61,944 nt of DNA from Actinomycetota bacterium (GTDB lineage Bacteria > Actinomycetota > Acidimicrobiia > Acidimicrobiales > Ilumatobacteraceae): positions 1 through 61,944 of the forward strand of contig JACQZX010000078.1 of the NCBI GenBank assembly GCA_016213665.1, given 5' to 3'. Position numbers and translations under genes: made by a program. Positions within the stretch are counted from its first letter, which is position 1; each line of letters begins with the position of its first letter. This document shows, piece by piece, positions 54,449 through 61,944 of this stretch. Under the pieces are notes generated by a model. The model was not told the origin of the DNA. It saw only the letters and a list, made by a program, of their open reading frames with translations, and made no database searches.

Positions 54449-55789
54449 TCATCTCCCGAGCCGCAGAGGTGGGCTGTCGTCGGTGGCGGGGCTTTGGGCG
54501 CGACGCTCGCGCTACGACTCGCTCGTCTGGGTCACCGTGTTGCGGTCTTCGAGGCGGGCGATGTTCTCGGGGGATTGGCTGCGCCTTGGCACTTGGATGA
54601 AGCCACGGTCGGGGGTATCACGTGGGATCGGCACTACCACGTCACCCTGCTTTCCGATACCCGTACGCAAGACATGTACGCCGCGGCGGGGGTCACCGAC
54701 GACGAGATCCGCTGGGTGGAGACCAAGACCGGGTACTACGGCACCGACCATGTGCTGCGTTCCGTGTCGAACGCATTCGAGTTCTTGAAGCTGCCCGGCT
54801 TGTCACCGCTCGCCAAAGTCCGGTTGGCGGCGACGATTCTGATCGGATCCAGGATTCGCAATGGCCACCGAATGGAGCGGCTTACAGCCGAGCGCTGGTT
54901 GCGCCGTTGGAGTGGGAGCGCTGCTTTCGAGACGTTCTGGAAGCCGCTACTGCGGGCCAAGCTCGGCGACGCGTATGCGCAGGCCTCGGCGGCTTTCATC
55001 TGGGCGACGATCCAGAGGCTGTATGCGGCCCGCCGGACAGGTCTCAAAAAGGAGATGTTCGGCTATGTGTCGGGGGGCTACTCGCGCGTGTTCGCCGCCT
55101 TCGCCGACACGCTTGCCACCGAGGGTGTCGATGTGCGACTTTCGACGGCGGTTCGGGAAATCACTCGCGTCGGTGACGAATTCCGCGTGTCCTGCCCCAC
55201 TGGAGACCAGTCGTTCGACAAGGTGGTGGTCACGACCAACGCCGCTCTCGCCGCGCGGCTGTGCCCCGACCTGCTCGCGGCCGAACGGCAACGTTTGCAG
55301 CGCGTCGCTTACCTCGGAATCGTGTGTGTGTCGCTGGTACTGGAACGACCGCTGTCGCCCTATTACCTGACCTACATCACCGAGCCGGCGACGCCCTTCA
55401 CCGCGGTGGTGGAGATGACTGCGTTCATCGACCCGGCGGCGGAGGTGGCGGGCAAGACGCTCGTCTACCTGCCGAAATATGCGGATGCGACCGATCCTCT
55501 GTTCCAGGCCGACGACGCCGAAGTGATCGCCGCCTTCTTGCCCTTCCTCGAGAAGATGTATCCAGCATTCACCCCGTCGCAGGTGACGACCGCGCGGGTC
55601 TCGAAAGTTGCGCAAGTGTTCGCGGTACCCACGCTCGGTTACAGCGATGATGCGCCGGCGATTGGTACCTCGGTGCCCGGGCTGTATCTCGCCGGTTCGG
55701 CCCACCTGCCTTTTTCGACGCTCAACGTCAACGACACGCTGTCACTGGTCGAGCAAGTGCTCGCTCTCGCCGTTCACTCCACGGACTAG
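54446..55789 (+). CDS. FAD-dependent oxidoreductase (amine-oxidase/protoporphyrinogen-oxidase-like)
   Basis: A 447-residue flavoprotein. The dinucleotide motif AVVGGGALGATLALRLARLGH is at residues 9-29 with the acidic end VAVFEAG. The closing GLYLAGSAHLPFSTLNVNDTLS binds FAD near the C terminus. It resembles the NAD(P)-binding Rossmann oxidoreductases common in polysaccharide loci. The substrate is unknown. It heads a three-gene forward operon diverging from the sugar operon. Confidence 0.82.
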   Translation: MSSPEPQRWAVVGGGALGATLALRLARLGHRVAVFEAGDVLGGLAAPWHLDEATVGGITWDRHYHVTLLSDTRTQDMYAAAGVTDDEIRWVETKTGYYGTDHVLRSVSNAFEFLKLPGLSPLAKVRLAATILIGSRIRNGHRMERLTAERWLRRWSGSAAFETFWKPLLRAKLGDAYAQASAAFIWATIQRLYAARRTGLKKEMFGYVSGGYSRVFAAFADTLATEGVDVRLSTAVREITRVGDEFRVSCPTGDQSFDKVVVTTNAALAARLCPDLLAAERQRLQRVAYLGIVCVSLVLERPLSPYYLTYITEPATPFTAVVEMTAFIDPAAEVAGKTLVYLPKYADATDPLFQADDAEVIAAFLPFLEKMYPAFTPSQVTTARVSKVAQVFAVPTLGYSDDAPAIGTSVPGLYLAGSAHLPFSTLNVNDTLSLVEQVLALAVHSTD

Positions 55790-55792
55790 CGT
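55787..55792 (+). promoter_or_regulatory. -10 element overlapping a stop codon before the deacetylase gene
   Basis: TAGCGT starts with the stop codon of the FAD gene and lies 8 nt before GTG 55801. Confidence 0.4.
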
Positions 55793-55800
55793 TCGTCAGC

Positions 55801-56814
55801 GTGAGTTCTGGGAAGTCGCCGGCGTCGTTGTCGCTCGACGCCGACAATTTGTGGGCCTATCAGATGACCCACGGCGACGCCGGCTGGGAGGCCTTCCCGA
55901 CGTACCTCGATGCCCTCGTGGCCGTCGTACTGCCAATGTTGGAAGCGATTGGATTGCGAATCACGTTCTTCGTCGTCGGGCAAGATGCCGCGTTGGAGAA
56001 GAACCACGCGGCTATCGCTGCCTTGGCGACTGCCGGTCATGAAATCGGCAATCACAGCTTCCGCCACCAACCCTGGCTGCACCTTTACACGCTGGACGAG
56101 ATTCACACCGAGCTTGCTCGCACGGAGGAGGCGTTGCAGGCCGTCACCGGCCAACGGCCGGTCGGTTTCCGCGGCCCCGGCTACAGCCTCAGCCCCGATG
56201 TCCTGCGGGCGTTGATGGACCGCGGTTACGAATACGACGCGAGCACACTTCCCACCGTTATCGGCCCGTTGGCTCGCCGGTACTACTTCCGCTCAGCCAG
56301 GCTCAGCCCACAACAGCGCTCGGAGCGGGCGCACCTTTACGGCCACGCGCGCGATGGCCTGCAGCCGTTGAAGCCCTATCAGTGGGTGGCCGGGCCGCAA
56401 TCACTGGTGGAGATTCCGGTAACCACCATGCCGCTCACGCGCGTTCCCATCCACATCTCTTATGTGCTTTATCTTGCCGGGCCCTCACCGGCGGCGGCGT
56501 ACCGATATTTCTCAGCTGCACTGCGCATGTGCGCGCTGCGCGGCGTGCAGCCGAGCATTCTGTTGCACCCGCTCGACTTCCTCGGAGTCGACGATGTCGA
56601 CTCGCTGCAATTCTTCCCCGGTATGCACCTCACCGGGGCGCGTAAACGCGAGACGGTCGAACGCTGCCTGCGCACGTTCGCGGAAAGATTCGAGGTGGCG
56701 CCACTGCGTGAGCACGCGCGGGCGCTGAAGGCGAGTGGTTCGCTGCCCGGCAAGTCGCCGTGGAAGGTACGGTCACCGTCCGCGTCAGCGGTTCCTGAGA
56801 GAATTCCCGGATGA
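55801..56814 (+). CDS. polysaccharide deacetylase (NodB fold)
   Basis: A 337-residue protein from GTG 55801. SLSLDADNLWAY supplies the Asp pair and HEIGNHSFRHQP the metal His residues; FRGPGYSLSP is the next conserved loop. No signal peptide is visible, so it may act in the cytoplasm on a lipid-linked precursor. It is coupled to the following glycosyltransferase by an ATGA overlap (56811-56814). Confidence 0.85.
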   Translation: MSSGKSPASLSLDADNLWAYQMTHGDAGWEAFPTYLDALVAVVLPMLEAIGLRITFFVVGQDAALEKNHAAIAALATAGHEIGNHSFRHQPWLHLYTLDEIHTELARTEEALQAVTGQRPVGFRGPGYSLSPDVLRALMDRGYEYDASTLPTVIGPLARRYYFRSARLSPQQRSERAHLYGHARDGLQPLKPYQWVAGPQSLVEIPVTTMPLTRVPIHISYVLYLAGPSPAAAYRYFSAALRMCALRGVQPSILLHPLDFLGVDDVDSLQFFPGMHLTGARKRETVERCLRTFAERFEVAPLREHARALKASGSLPGKSPWKVRSPSASAVPERIPG

Positions 56815-57836
56815 GCGAAAACCGAAAGCTGGTCACGCTATTGGTGCCGGCGTACAACGAAGCGTTGAAGATCATGGCGTCGCTCACCGAGATGTATTCG
56901 TATATGGCCGGCCTGTCCGACCGCTATCGGTTCGAGTTGCTCGTTGTCGACGACGGCTCTACCGACGAGACGGCCGACATCGTCGAGGCCTTCGCTCGCA
57001 CGCGTGCGGAGGTACGCCTCGTACGTCAACCGGCCAACATGCGTCTCGGGCAGGCGTTGCGTGACGGGTTTGCGGCCTCGCAGGGCGACGTCGTGGTCGT
57101 CTTCGACTCCGATCTGTCGTACTCGGTCGAGCACATCGGCAAGCTGCTCGACACCATGGAGCGCGATCGTGTGGCGATTGTCGTTGCGTCGCCGTACATG
57201 AAGGGCGGCAGAACGTCGGCTGTCCCGTGGCGACGGGCACAGATGAGCAAGCAGGTCAATCGACTGCTTTCGGCGGGTAGCCAGTACGACCTCCATACCG
57301 TCACGAGCATGGTGCGCGCCTACGACGGTGAGTTCATTCGCAACCTGTCGTTGAAGTCGATGGGGCCAGAGATCAACACCGAGATCCTCTACAAGGCGCA
57401 GATCATGCGTGCCCGTGTCGCCGAGATTCCGGCGCACCTCGACTGGAGCGATCAGGCAGAGCGCATCGCCACGCGTAAGGTCTCGCTGAAGTTCACCACC
57501 ACTTCCAAGTTGCTCGTGTTCGCCAGTTTCCTGTACCGCCCGATCTTCTTCTTCATGATCCCAGGACTGCTGCTGCTGATGTTGTCGCTGTGGTCCGGCG
57601 GGTCGCTGATGTGGACGGTGTGGCACGAAGCTGGGCACCAAGGCGGCGGGCTCGATGCACGCATCACCAATGGGTTCGCGCAAGCGTGGAAACTCCGACC
57701 GCAGACCTTCATCATCGCCGGTTTCAGCTTCGTAGTTGCGGTGCAACTGATCTCACTCGGGCTACTGGCCGCGCAAGCCAAGCGTTACTTCGAGGAACTG
57801 TTCTTCGCCGCCACGCGCCGCAGCGACTCGGCCTGA
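56811..57836 (+). CDS. family 2 glycosyltransferase with two C-terminal membrane helices (GtrB/DPM1-like)
   Basis: A 341-residue protein. The GT-A core shows TLLVPAYNEA, LLVVDDGSTDETADI, VVVFDSDLSY (DxD). Two helices follow, FFMIPGLLLLMLSLW and FIIAGFSFVVAVQLISLGLL. This layout transfers a sugar from a nucleotide donor to polyprenyl phosphate. The N-terminal ATG overlaps the deacetylase stop. It may provide lipid-linked sugar to modify the surface polymer. Confidence 0.88.
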   Translation: MSENRKLVTLLVPAYNEALKIMASLTEMYSYMAGLSDRYRFELLVVDDGSTDETADIVEAFARTRAEVRLVRQPANMRLGQALRDGFAASQGDVVVVFDSDLSYSVEHIGKLLDTMERDRVAIVVASPYMKGGRTSAVPWRRAQMSKQVNRLLSAGSQYDLHTVTSMVRAYDGEFIRNLSLKSMGPEINTEILYKAQIMRARVAEIPAHLDWSDQAERIATRKVSLKFTTTSKLLVFASFLYRPIFFFMIPGLLLLMLSLWSGGSLMWTVWHEAGHQGGGLDARITNGFAQAWKLRPQTFIIAGFSFVVAVQLISLGLLAAQAKRYFEELFFAATRRSDSA

Positions 57837-57947
57837 CGAAACGCCACGGGACTGTGGCCGTGCGCGTTCGAGACACTATGGCTTGATGCTGTTTGTCGCC
57901 GGGGACGGTTCGGGACTGATCGAGCGCAGTATTTAGCGCCGCCAGGT

Positions 57948-59150
57948 CTACGGCAACGTGCCTCCGGATGGTTTGCATGTCGGGGGCACGCATGTGCCGT
58001 CGTCGCCTGTGCCACCGGTGCCGACACCGTTGCCGGCTAGGTCGGATGTCGTGTCGGTGTAGACCACTGGCGGATCGGCCGGCTGGGTCGGTGCTTCGGC
58101 GACTGCTTCTGCGATGACATCGGAGAGTTGTACCCAATCGACTTCACGCGCGGCCGCCCGGCTCTGAGCATCGGCGAAGATCGCCTCGACCACCTCCCAA
58201 TCCGGCTCGGGACCGACGGACAAGACGAGGTTCCACAGGTTCACCTGACCGGGGACCACGGCTGCGAGCAGGGACTCCAGCATCGTGTTCCACTGCTCCA
58301 TCGATCCCTCAAGGTCGGCGTCGCCATCGATCGACATTGCAACGAACGCGTCGGCCTCGGCTGCCGACACGATCACCAATGCGCCATTGGGATCATCGGT
58401 CAACCAATCGGAGGACGTGCTCGTCGTCCACGGGTGCAGCCACCGCTGCTCACCAATCTGTAGTGGATCGTGGCAGACGCTGGCGTTGTGACACTCGCGG
58501 ATCCACTCCATCCCAGCCGGCAGTGACTCGTCGGACAGCGACGAGAGGCAGATTTCGGTGATGCCGGTCACCGCCGAAAAGCCGGCTGAGATCGCCGCTT
58601 CGACCCATCCTGCGTCCTCCGAGCAGCCGCCCGACAGGTAGTTGACCGAGACGCCGTGGGCCTCGATTGCTTCACGCTGGCTGGTCAGTTCGTCGACCCG
58701 AGCCTGCCCGGTGAGTCCGTCCGTCGACTTGTCGCCGGAGTGCTGGGAGACGCCATGGCCACGGGCGGTCATGTCCTCTATGAACGTGCTGTCCCATTGG
58801 TCGACGGCTTGCACGAAAACTGTCGAAAGTTCGAAGTTGAGGACGACGCCGTACTGCTCGGCCATGTCGGCCAACTGTTCGAGCATGGCAACGTGGGCGT
58901 CGTACACCGTTTCGTTGTCGAGTTCAGTGTCGTTGCGCTCTACGTGGATCGTGAGCGCGAGGTCGAGCACGGCGGCACCCGCGGCGACGGTTGCCGGCGC
59001 AACTGTTGCGGTCGTGGCCGCGGTCGTTGAGCCGGTCGTGTCGGCGGTCGTGTCGGCGGTCGTGTCGGCGGTCGTTGAGCTGGTCGTGGCACAGCCGGCG
59101 ACAGCAAGCCCGGCGGCCAGAAGTATGGAGGTGGGGCGCCTTGATCTCAT
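57948..59150 (-). CDS. lipoprotein with NodB-like (deacetylase-fold) domain
   Basis: A 400-residue lipoprotein; lipobox AVAGC near residue 20. A Thr/Ala/Asp repeat linker (TTAD units) precedes a domain starting LDLALTIHVERNDTE. HGVSQHSGDKS and NYLSGGCSEDAGWV recall a divergent polysaccharide deacetylase/TIM-like fold, with several Cys. The catalytic Asp pair is not clear, so it may be inactive. It is last on the reverse strand after the phosphopantetheinyl transferase; TAATGT (59163-59158), overlapping that gene's stop, lies 7 nt before ATG 59150. Confidence 0.65.
   Translation of the reverse strand: MRSRRPTSILLAAGLAVAGCATTSSTTADTTADTTADTTGSTTAATTATVAPATVAAGAAVLDLALTIHVERNDTELDNETVYDAHVAMLEQLADMAEQYGVVLNFELSTVFVQAVDQWDSTFIEDMTARGHGVSQHSGDKSTDGLTGQARVDELTSQREAIEAHGVSVNYLSGGCSEDAGWVEAAISAGFSAVTGITEICLSSLSDESLPAGMEWIRECHNASVCHDPLQIGEQRWLHPWTTSTSSDWLTDDPNGALVIVSAAEADAFVAMSIDGDADLEGSMEQWNTMLESLLAAVVPGQVNLWNLVLSVGPEPDWEVVEAIFADAQSRAAAREVDWVQLSDVIAEAVAEAPTQPADPPVVYTDTTSDLAGNGVGTGGTGDDGTCVPPTCKPSGGTLP
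59035..59075 (-). repeat. 12-bp tandem repeats in a lipoprotein linker
   Basis: Three perfect 12-bp units at 59035-59070 and a partial fourth encode TTAD repeats of the wall-spanning linker. Confidence 0.85.
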
Positions 59151-59160
59151 CGCGCGGACA

Positions 59161-59805
59161 TTAGAAACGAGGTGTCAGCGAATCGTGATCGTTTGGTGAG
59201 AGCGAGGTAAGAATCGCGGCCACCGCTATCCAGCTACCGCAGGCCTTAGTGAATCCACCGCGTACCTTCATCTTCGGCGTGGGCATCTCGGCGATGAAGT
59301 TGTTGTCGTCGAGGCAAAGGTGGACGGCCAGGTGATCGATCAGTGCGCCGCCACAGTCGCTCCAGGCTTTGTAGGCGGCCTCCTTCATCACAAACGCGGC
59401 CGCCGCATCGATCAGCGGATCGTCGGACCGCACGACCGAGGCGCGCAACTCCTCGTCGCTCTCGTGTTCACTCTCGATGTCGATGCCGAGCGCTCGGTAT
59501 TGCCCGGCATCGCCGACAACGGCGAGAACGTGCTGCCGGTCGTGAGAGAGTGAACCGACGACACCCTTGGGCCAGTTCGGCGAGCCATGGGCCGTGCGCG
59601 TGATCGGGTTGGTGTCGCCGAGCAGTTGGTGCAGTAGCGCGCGACCAGTGGCGAACTCGGCAGTGCGTCGATCGCCGGCGGTCGCGATCAGTTCCAGTTC
59701 TTCCGGCGCCAAGTCGACGATGTGCCCGGCGTCGATGGCCAGTACGCCGCAGCGCACGCCCTGCGGCGCGAGTTCCGTGATCGCGTCACGAAGTTGGTCG
59801 CGCAT
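59161..59805 (-). CDS. 4'-phosphopantetheinyl transferase (EntD/Sfp type)
   Basis: A 214-residue protein from ATG 59805, overlapping the synthase end by 20 bp. The family motifs are GVVGSLSHDRQHV, GIDIESEHESDEEL (metal Asp/Glu) and FVMKEAAYKAW. The GIDIE...KEAAYKAW spacing is that of EntD-like PPTases, which move phosphopantetheine from CoA to carrier proteins. The adjacent carrier domain at about 60.9 kb is the obvious substrate. Confidence 0.92.
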   Translation of the reverse strand: MRDQLRDAITELAPQGVRCGVLAIDAGHIVDLAPEELELIATAGDRRTAEFATGRALLHQLLGDTNPITRTAHGSPNWPKGVVGSLSHDRQHVLAVVGDAGQYRALGIDIESEHESDEELRASVVRSDDPLIDAAAAFVMKEAAYKAWSDCGGALIDHLAVHLCLDDNNFIAEMPTPKMKVRGGFTKACGSWIAVAAILTSLSPNDHDSLTPRF

Positions 59806-61944
59806 TCCGCAGTCGCCTTGTCGTCTCGATCTCGGTCTCGGTCTCGGCAGCCTCGATAGCAGCTCGAAGCGCAGCGGCGAGGACCCGCACATGCGGCTCG
59901 AGCACCATCGAGTCGTGATCGCCAGGGACGTCGATGGTGGTCACGTGCTGGCAGTGCCGTCGCCAACCGTTGTCGGCTTCCACGAAATCGCGACGCTCAT
60001 CGATACCGCGGCCACCAGGTAGTCGATAGAGCACTCTGTGGTCGGGCCGGTACAGCGTTATCTCGCCGTCGAAATGGCCTACGGCGTACTTATCGAGCGC
60101 TCGCATGAACGCGGCTTCGATCGCAAGATCGTGTTGCATGCCGGTGTCGGGGGCGTTGCCTTGTTGCCGTGCCGAGAGCGTTCGTTGCCAGTCGCGCCTG
60201 TTCTGCAACCAGCGTCGGGGGTAGCGCAAGCGATGTTTGAGCACGTCCTGAAGCTGGATCGCCGCCCGGTCGACAGTCGTCAGAGGTGATCTCAGCGATG
60301 GTGCGGGCGTGTCGAGCAAGGCGAGTAAGGCGACCTGTTCGCCGGCATCGCGAAGTTGACGGGCCATCTCCAAGGCGGTGACACCACCACCGGAGAATCC
60401 GCCGAGCAGATAGGGGCCGCGAGGTTGCACGGTGCGAATCTCCTCAAGGTAGGCGGCGGCCATCTCCTCGAAGGAGTCGTGCGGCACATCGTTGCCGAAC
60501 AACCCGCGCGCCTGCAGCCCGTAAAATGGCCGGTCGGTTCCGATCTGATTGCTGAGGTGCCGCAGGTTCAACACGTTTCCGAACATGCCGGCGACGAGGA
60601 AGAACGGTGTCGTCCTTCCGTCGTCTCGAGGATGCATCGGTACCAGGTATCGGTACTGACTCGGTGGTGGCGTGACAAGTCGTCCAGCGGAGTCGGTGGT
60701 CGGCAACAGCGCGCGAATCAAGGCTGCGCTGGTCTCGACAGTCTCCGCGCCGAACAACGCCGACATCGGGAGGTCGACGGAGAAGAGCTTTCGAATGCGA
60801 GCGAACAGACGAACAGCGATCAGGCTGTGGCCACCGAGATCGAAGAAGCTGTCGCGCACTCCGACCTGTTCGATACCGAGTAGTTCCTGCCAGAGGTCCG
60901 CCAATGTCTGCTCGACAGCGTCGCGGGGAGCGACAAAAGCACTGCTCAGCAACGGTCGCGCAAATGTCACCACCGAGTCGTTGCCACGTCGCAGACTCGC
61001 CCCGCTCGCTCGATTCGCGGACTTCTGTAGCTCGAGTAGGTCGAACGGAGTGACGGCAAGCGGGATCGCCGCGTAGTGGGTTAGTGCCGACTCGAAAGCT
61101 TCAGCGCCTTCCTGCGCGCGAATCCCTCCGGAGACGCTGTACCGAAACAGTTCTTCGGCTGGCGTCATCGGCCGTTCGTGCGTGAGGCGCGGTTCGAGGG
61201 TCGCGTCCGACGGAGCCACATCCAGTTCAAGCTCACCGGTCAAGCGTTTCATCGTGAAGCCCTGCACGCTCAGCCGCACTCGTCCGGCGGAGTCGAGGAA
61301 GGTCACGTCGAAGGTGGCGAAGCCGGCCACTTCGCTGGATGTCGGTCGGATTACCGCGATGACTGTTGCGCGACGGAGCTGATCGCGCGGTCCGTCCGGA
61401 TCATGGACGACAACGCTCTGCGCACTGACCGGAACCCATAAGGCATCACCGGAGTATCCCGGTACCTGCTCAAGCGCGAAGCAGAGGCCGACATCGACAA
61501 GCGCAGGATGCAACGCGAACCCTTGGAGGTCGCCGAGGTACGTCGCCGGCAGTTCCAGATCGGCGATGGAGTGTTGCGACCCGGTGTGCACCTGGTGTGC
61601 AACACGCCACCGCGGGCCGAGCTGCAGATGGTCTTGCTGGCGTGTGCGAGTTGGAGCGAGCTGCGAAGCGTGCAGACGCAATGACGCCAGATCCGGGTCG
61701 GGTACAGGGGCCGGCGCACGCAGGACGATCTGAGCCTCGCCCGTTCGCAGCCACCCAGTGGCGAGGTGGCGGCGGACCTCCAACGAATAGCCGAAATCTG
61801 TGGGTGTGAGCACTGCCTGTACGGAGGTCGGTTCATCGATGGCCGCCGCCAGTGGAGCAGGCAGCACGAGTTCGCGCAGCTCGAATGGTTGCCGAACTCC
61901 GACCTCGCGCAGTGCCTGGCGCGCGAGTTCGAAGTATCCGGCAC
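59786..61944 (-). CDS. type I polyketide synthase, C-terminal part: dehydratase, carrier, thioesterase (5' end outside window)
   Basis: About 719 residues are present and the frame is open at the right edge (starting AGYFELARQALREVGV). The first 240 residues form a hot-dog dehydratase whose second half has LQGFALHPALVDVGLCFAL with the catalytic Asp. A carrier domain follows, FFDLGGHSLIAVRLFARI with the phosphopantetheine Ser. The thioesterase shows GGFSGGGVTALEMA (nucleophile Ser) and a late GDHDSMVLEPH (catalytic His). The C-terminal ETETEIET comes from a hexanucleotide repeat. The upstream KS-AT modules and the product are not visible. Confidence 0.9.
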   Translation of the reverse strand, partial: AGYFELARQALREVGVRQPFELRELVLPAPLAAAIDEPTSVQAVLTPTDFGYSLEVRRHLATGWLRTGEAQIVLRAPAPVPDPDLASLRLHASQLAPTRTRQQDHLQLGPRWRVAHQVHTGSQHSIADLELPATYLGDLQGFALHPALVDVGLCFALEQVPGYSGDALWVPVSAQSVVVHDPDGPRDQLRRATVIAVIRPTSSEVAGFATFDVTFLDSAGRVRLSVQGFTMKRLTGELELDVAPSDATLEPRLTHERPMTPAEELFRYSVSGGIRAQEGAEAFESALTHYAAIPLAVTPFDLLELQKSANRASGASLRRGNDSVVTFARPLLSSAFVAPRDAVEQTLADLWQELLGIEQVGVRDSFFDLGGHSLIAVRLFARIRKLFSVDLPMSALFGAETVETSAALIRALLPTTDSAGRLVTPPPSQYRYLVPMHPRDDGRTTPFFLVAGMFGNVLNLRHLSNQIGTDRPFYGLQARGLFGNDVPHDSFEEMAAAYLEEIRTVQPRGPYLLGGFSGGGVTALEMARQLRDAGEQVALLALLDTPAPSLRSPLTTVDRAAIQLQDVLKHRLRYPRRWLQNRRDWQRTLSARQQGNAPDTGMQHDLAIEAAFMRALDKYAVGHFDGEITLYRPDHRVLYRLPGGRGIDERRDFVEADNGWRRHCQHVTTIDVPGDHDSMVLEPHVRVLAAALRAAIEAAETETEIETTRRLRNARPTS

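Noticed and set aside
57837-57947. Terminator between the convergent glycosyltransferase and lipoprotein genes
   Set aside because: Only a 5-bp stem (57843-57847 with 57854-57858) and no T-run were seen. The 111-bp gap otherwise holds nothing I recognise.
59035-59075. CRISPR-like repeat array
   Set aside because: The 12-bp units are contiguous, have no spacers, and are in frame within a lipoprotein linker.

Overview
The window reads as a chromosomal segment of a GC-rich actinobacterium, most likely of the class Acidimicrobiia. Supporting signs are a fused E2-E1 2-oxoglutarate enzyme (Kgd type), a SepIVA-like gene in the cluster sepIVA-DUF177-rpmF-plsX-acpP-rnc-mutM-smc, a mycothiol-type MDMPI-domain protein, a LLM (F420-type) oxidoreductase, and many Thr/Ser/Pro-linker lipoproteins. 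The class assignment is inference; the phylum is better supported. No tRNA, rRNA, IS element, integrase or CRISPR array was seen, and no stretch over 300 bases lacks a gene.

Layout. 1-12.9 kb: housekeeping genes (CysQ-like phosphatase, EttA, a PuuD-type membrane domain, a cupredoxin lipoprotein, Kgd, a HAD phosphatase, a NYN-S1 fusion protein, exonuclease III, a UvrD2-like helicase, a PH/SHOCT membrane protein). 13-20.4 kb: an LLM-galK-SMP30 operon diverging from a hydrolase / CoA-transferase / PIG-L / phosphatase operon, then two small envelope proteins. 20.4-32.3 kb: pckG, a degenerate cold-shock-like protein, rpmB, DAK2 kinase, recG, rsmD, coaD, sepIVA, DUF177, rpmF, plsX, acpP, rnc, mutM. 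32.3-46.7 kb: smc, a spermidine/putrescine-type ABC operon placed between smc and ftsY, ftsY, a lipoprotein with an inhibitor-like C terminus, an LCP protein, ffh, rpsP, khpA, rimM. 46.8-57.8 kb: a surface-polysaccharide locus (initiating sugar transferase, 3-dehydrogenase, aminotransferase, acetyltransferase, 2-epimerase, FAD oxidoreductase, deacetylase, glycosyltransferase), interrupted by a TetR-regulated reductase operon. 57.9-61.9 kb: a NodB-like lipoprotein, a phosphopantetheinyl transferase and the C-terminal part of a polyketide synthase.

How the genes work together. Four enzymes of the sugar locus form a plausible route from UDP-GlcNAc to a 2,3-diacetamido sugar nucleotide. The phosphopantetheinyl transferase is placed to activate the carrier domain of the adjacent synthase. 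PlsX, AcpP and CoaD cover acyl-phosphate, acyl-carrier and CoA supply. Smc, FtsY, Ffh and SepIVA cover chromosome, secretion and septum functions.

The most notable regulatory reading is that about 20 genes carry a TANNNT hexamer 6-10 nt before the start codon, which points to pervasive leaderless transcription. In two divergent gene pairs, opposed -10 elements share the same central TA. At 54.4 kb two divergent leaderless promoters form a near-perfect inverted repeat. Other unusual items are an rnc gene with no ATG/GTG/TTG start for its conserved N terminus, a 19-bp perfect hairpin between the binding-protein and permease genes of the polyamine-type operon, and a 15-codon leader ORF coupled to the polysaccharide initiating transferase.
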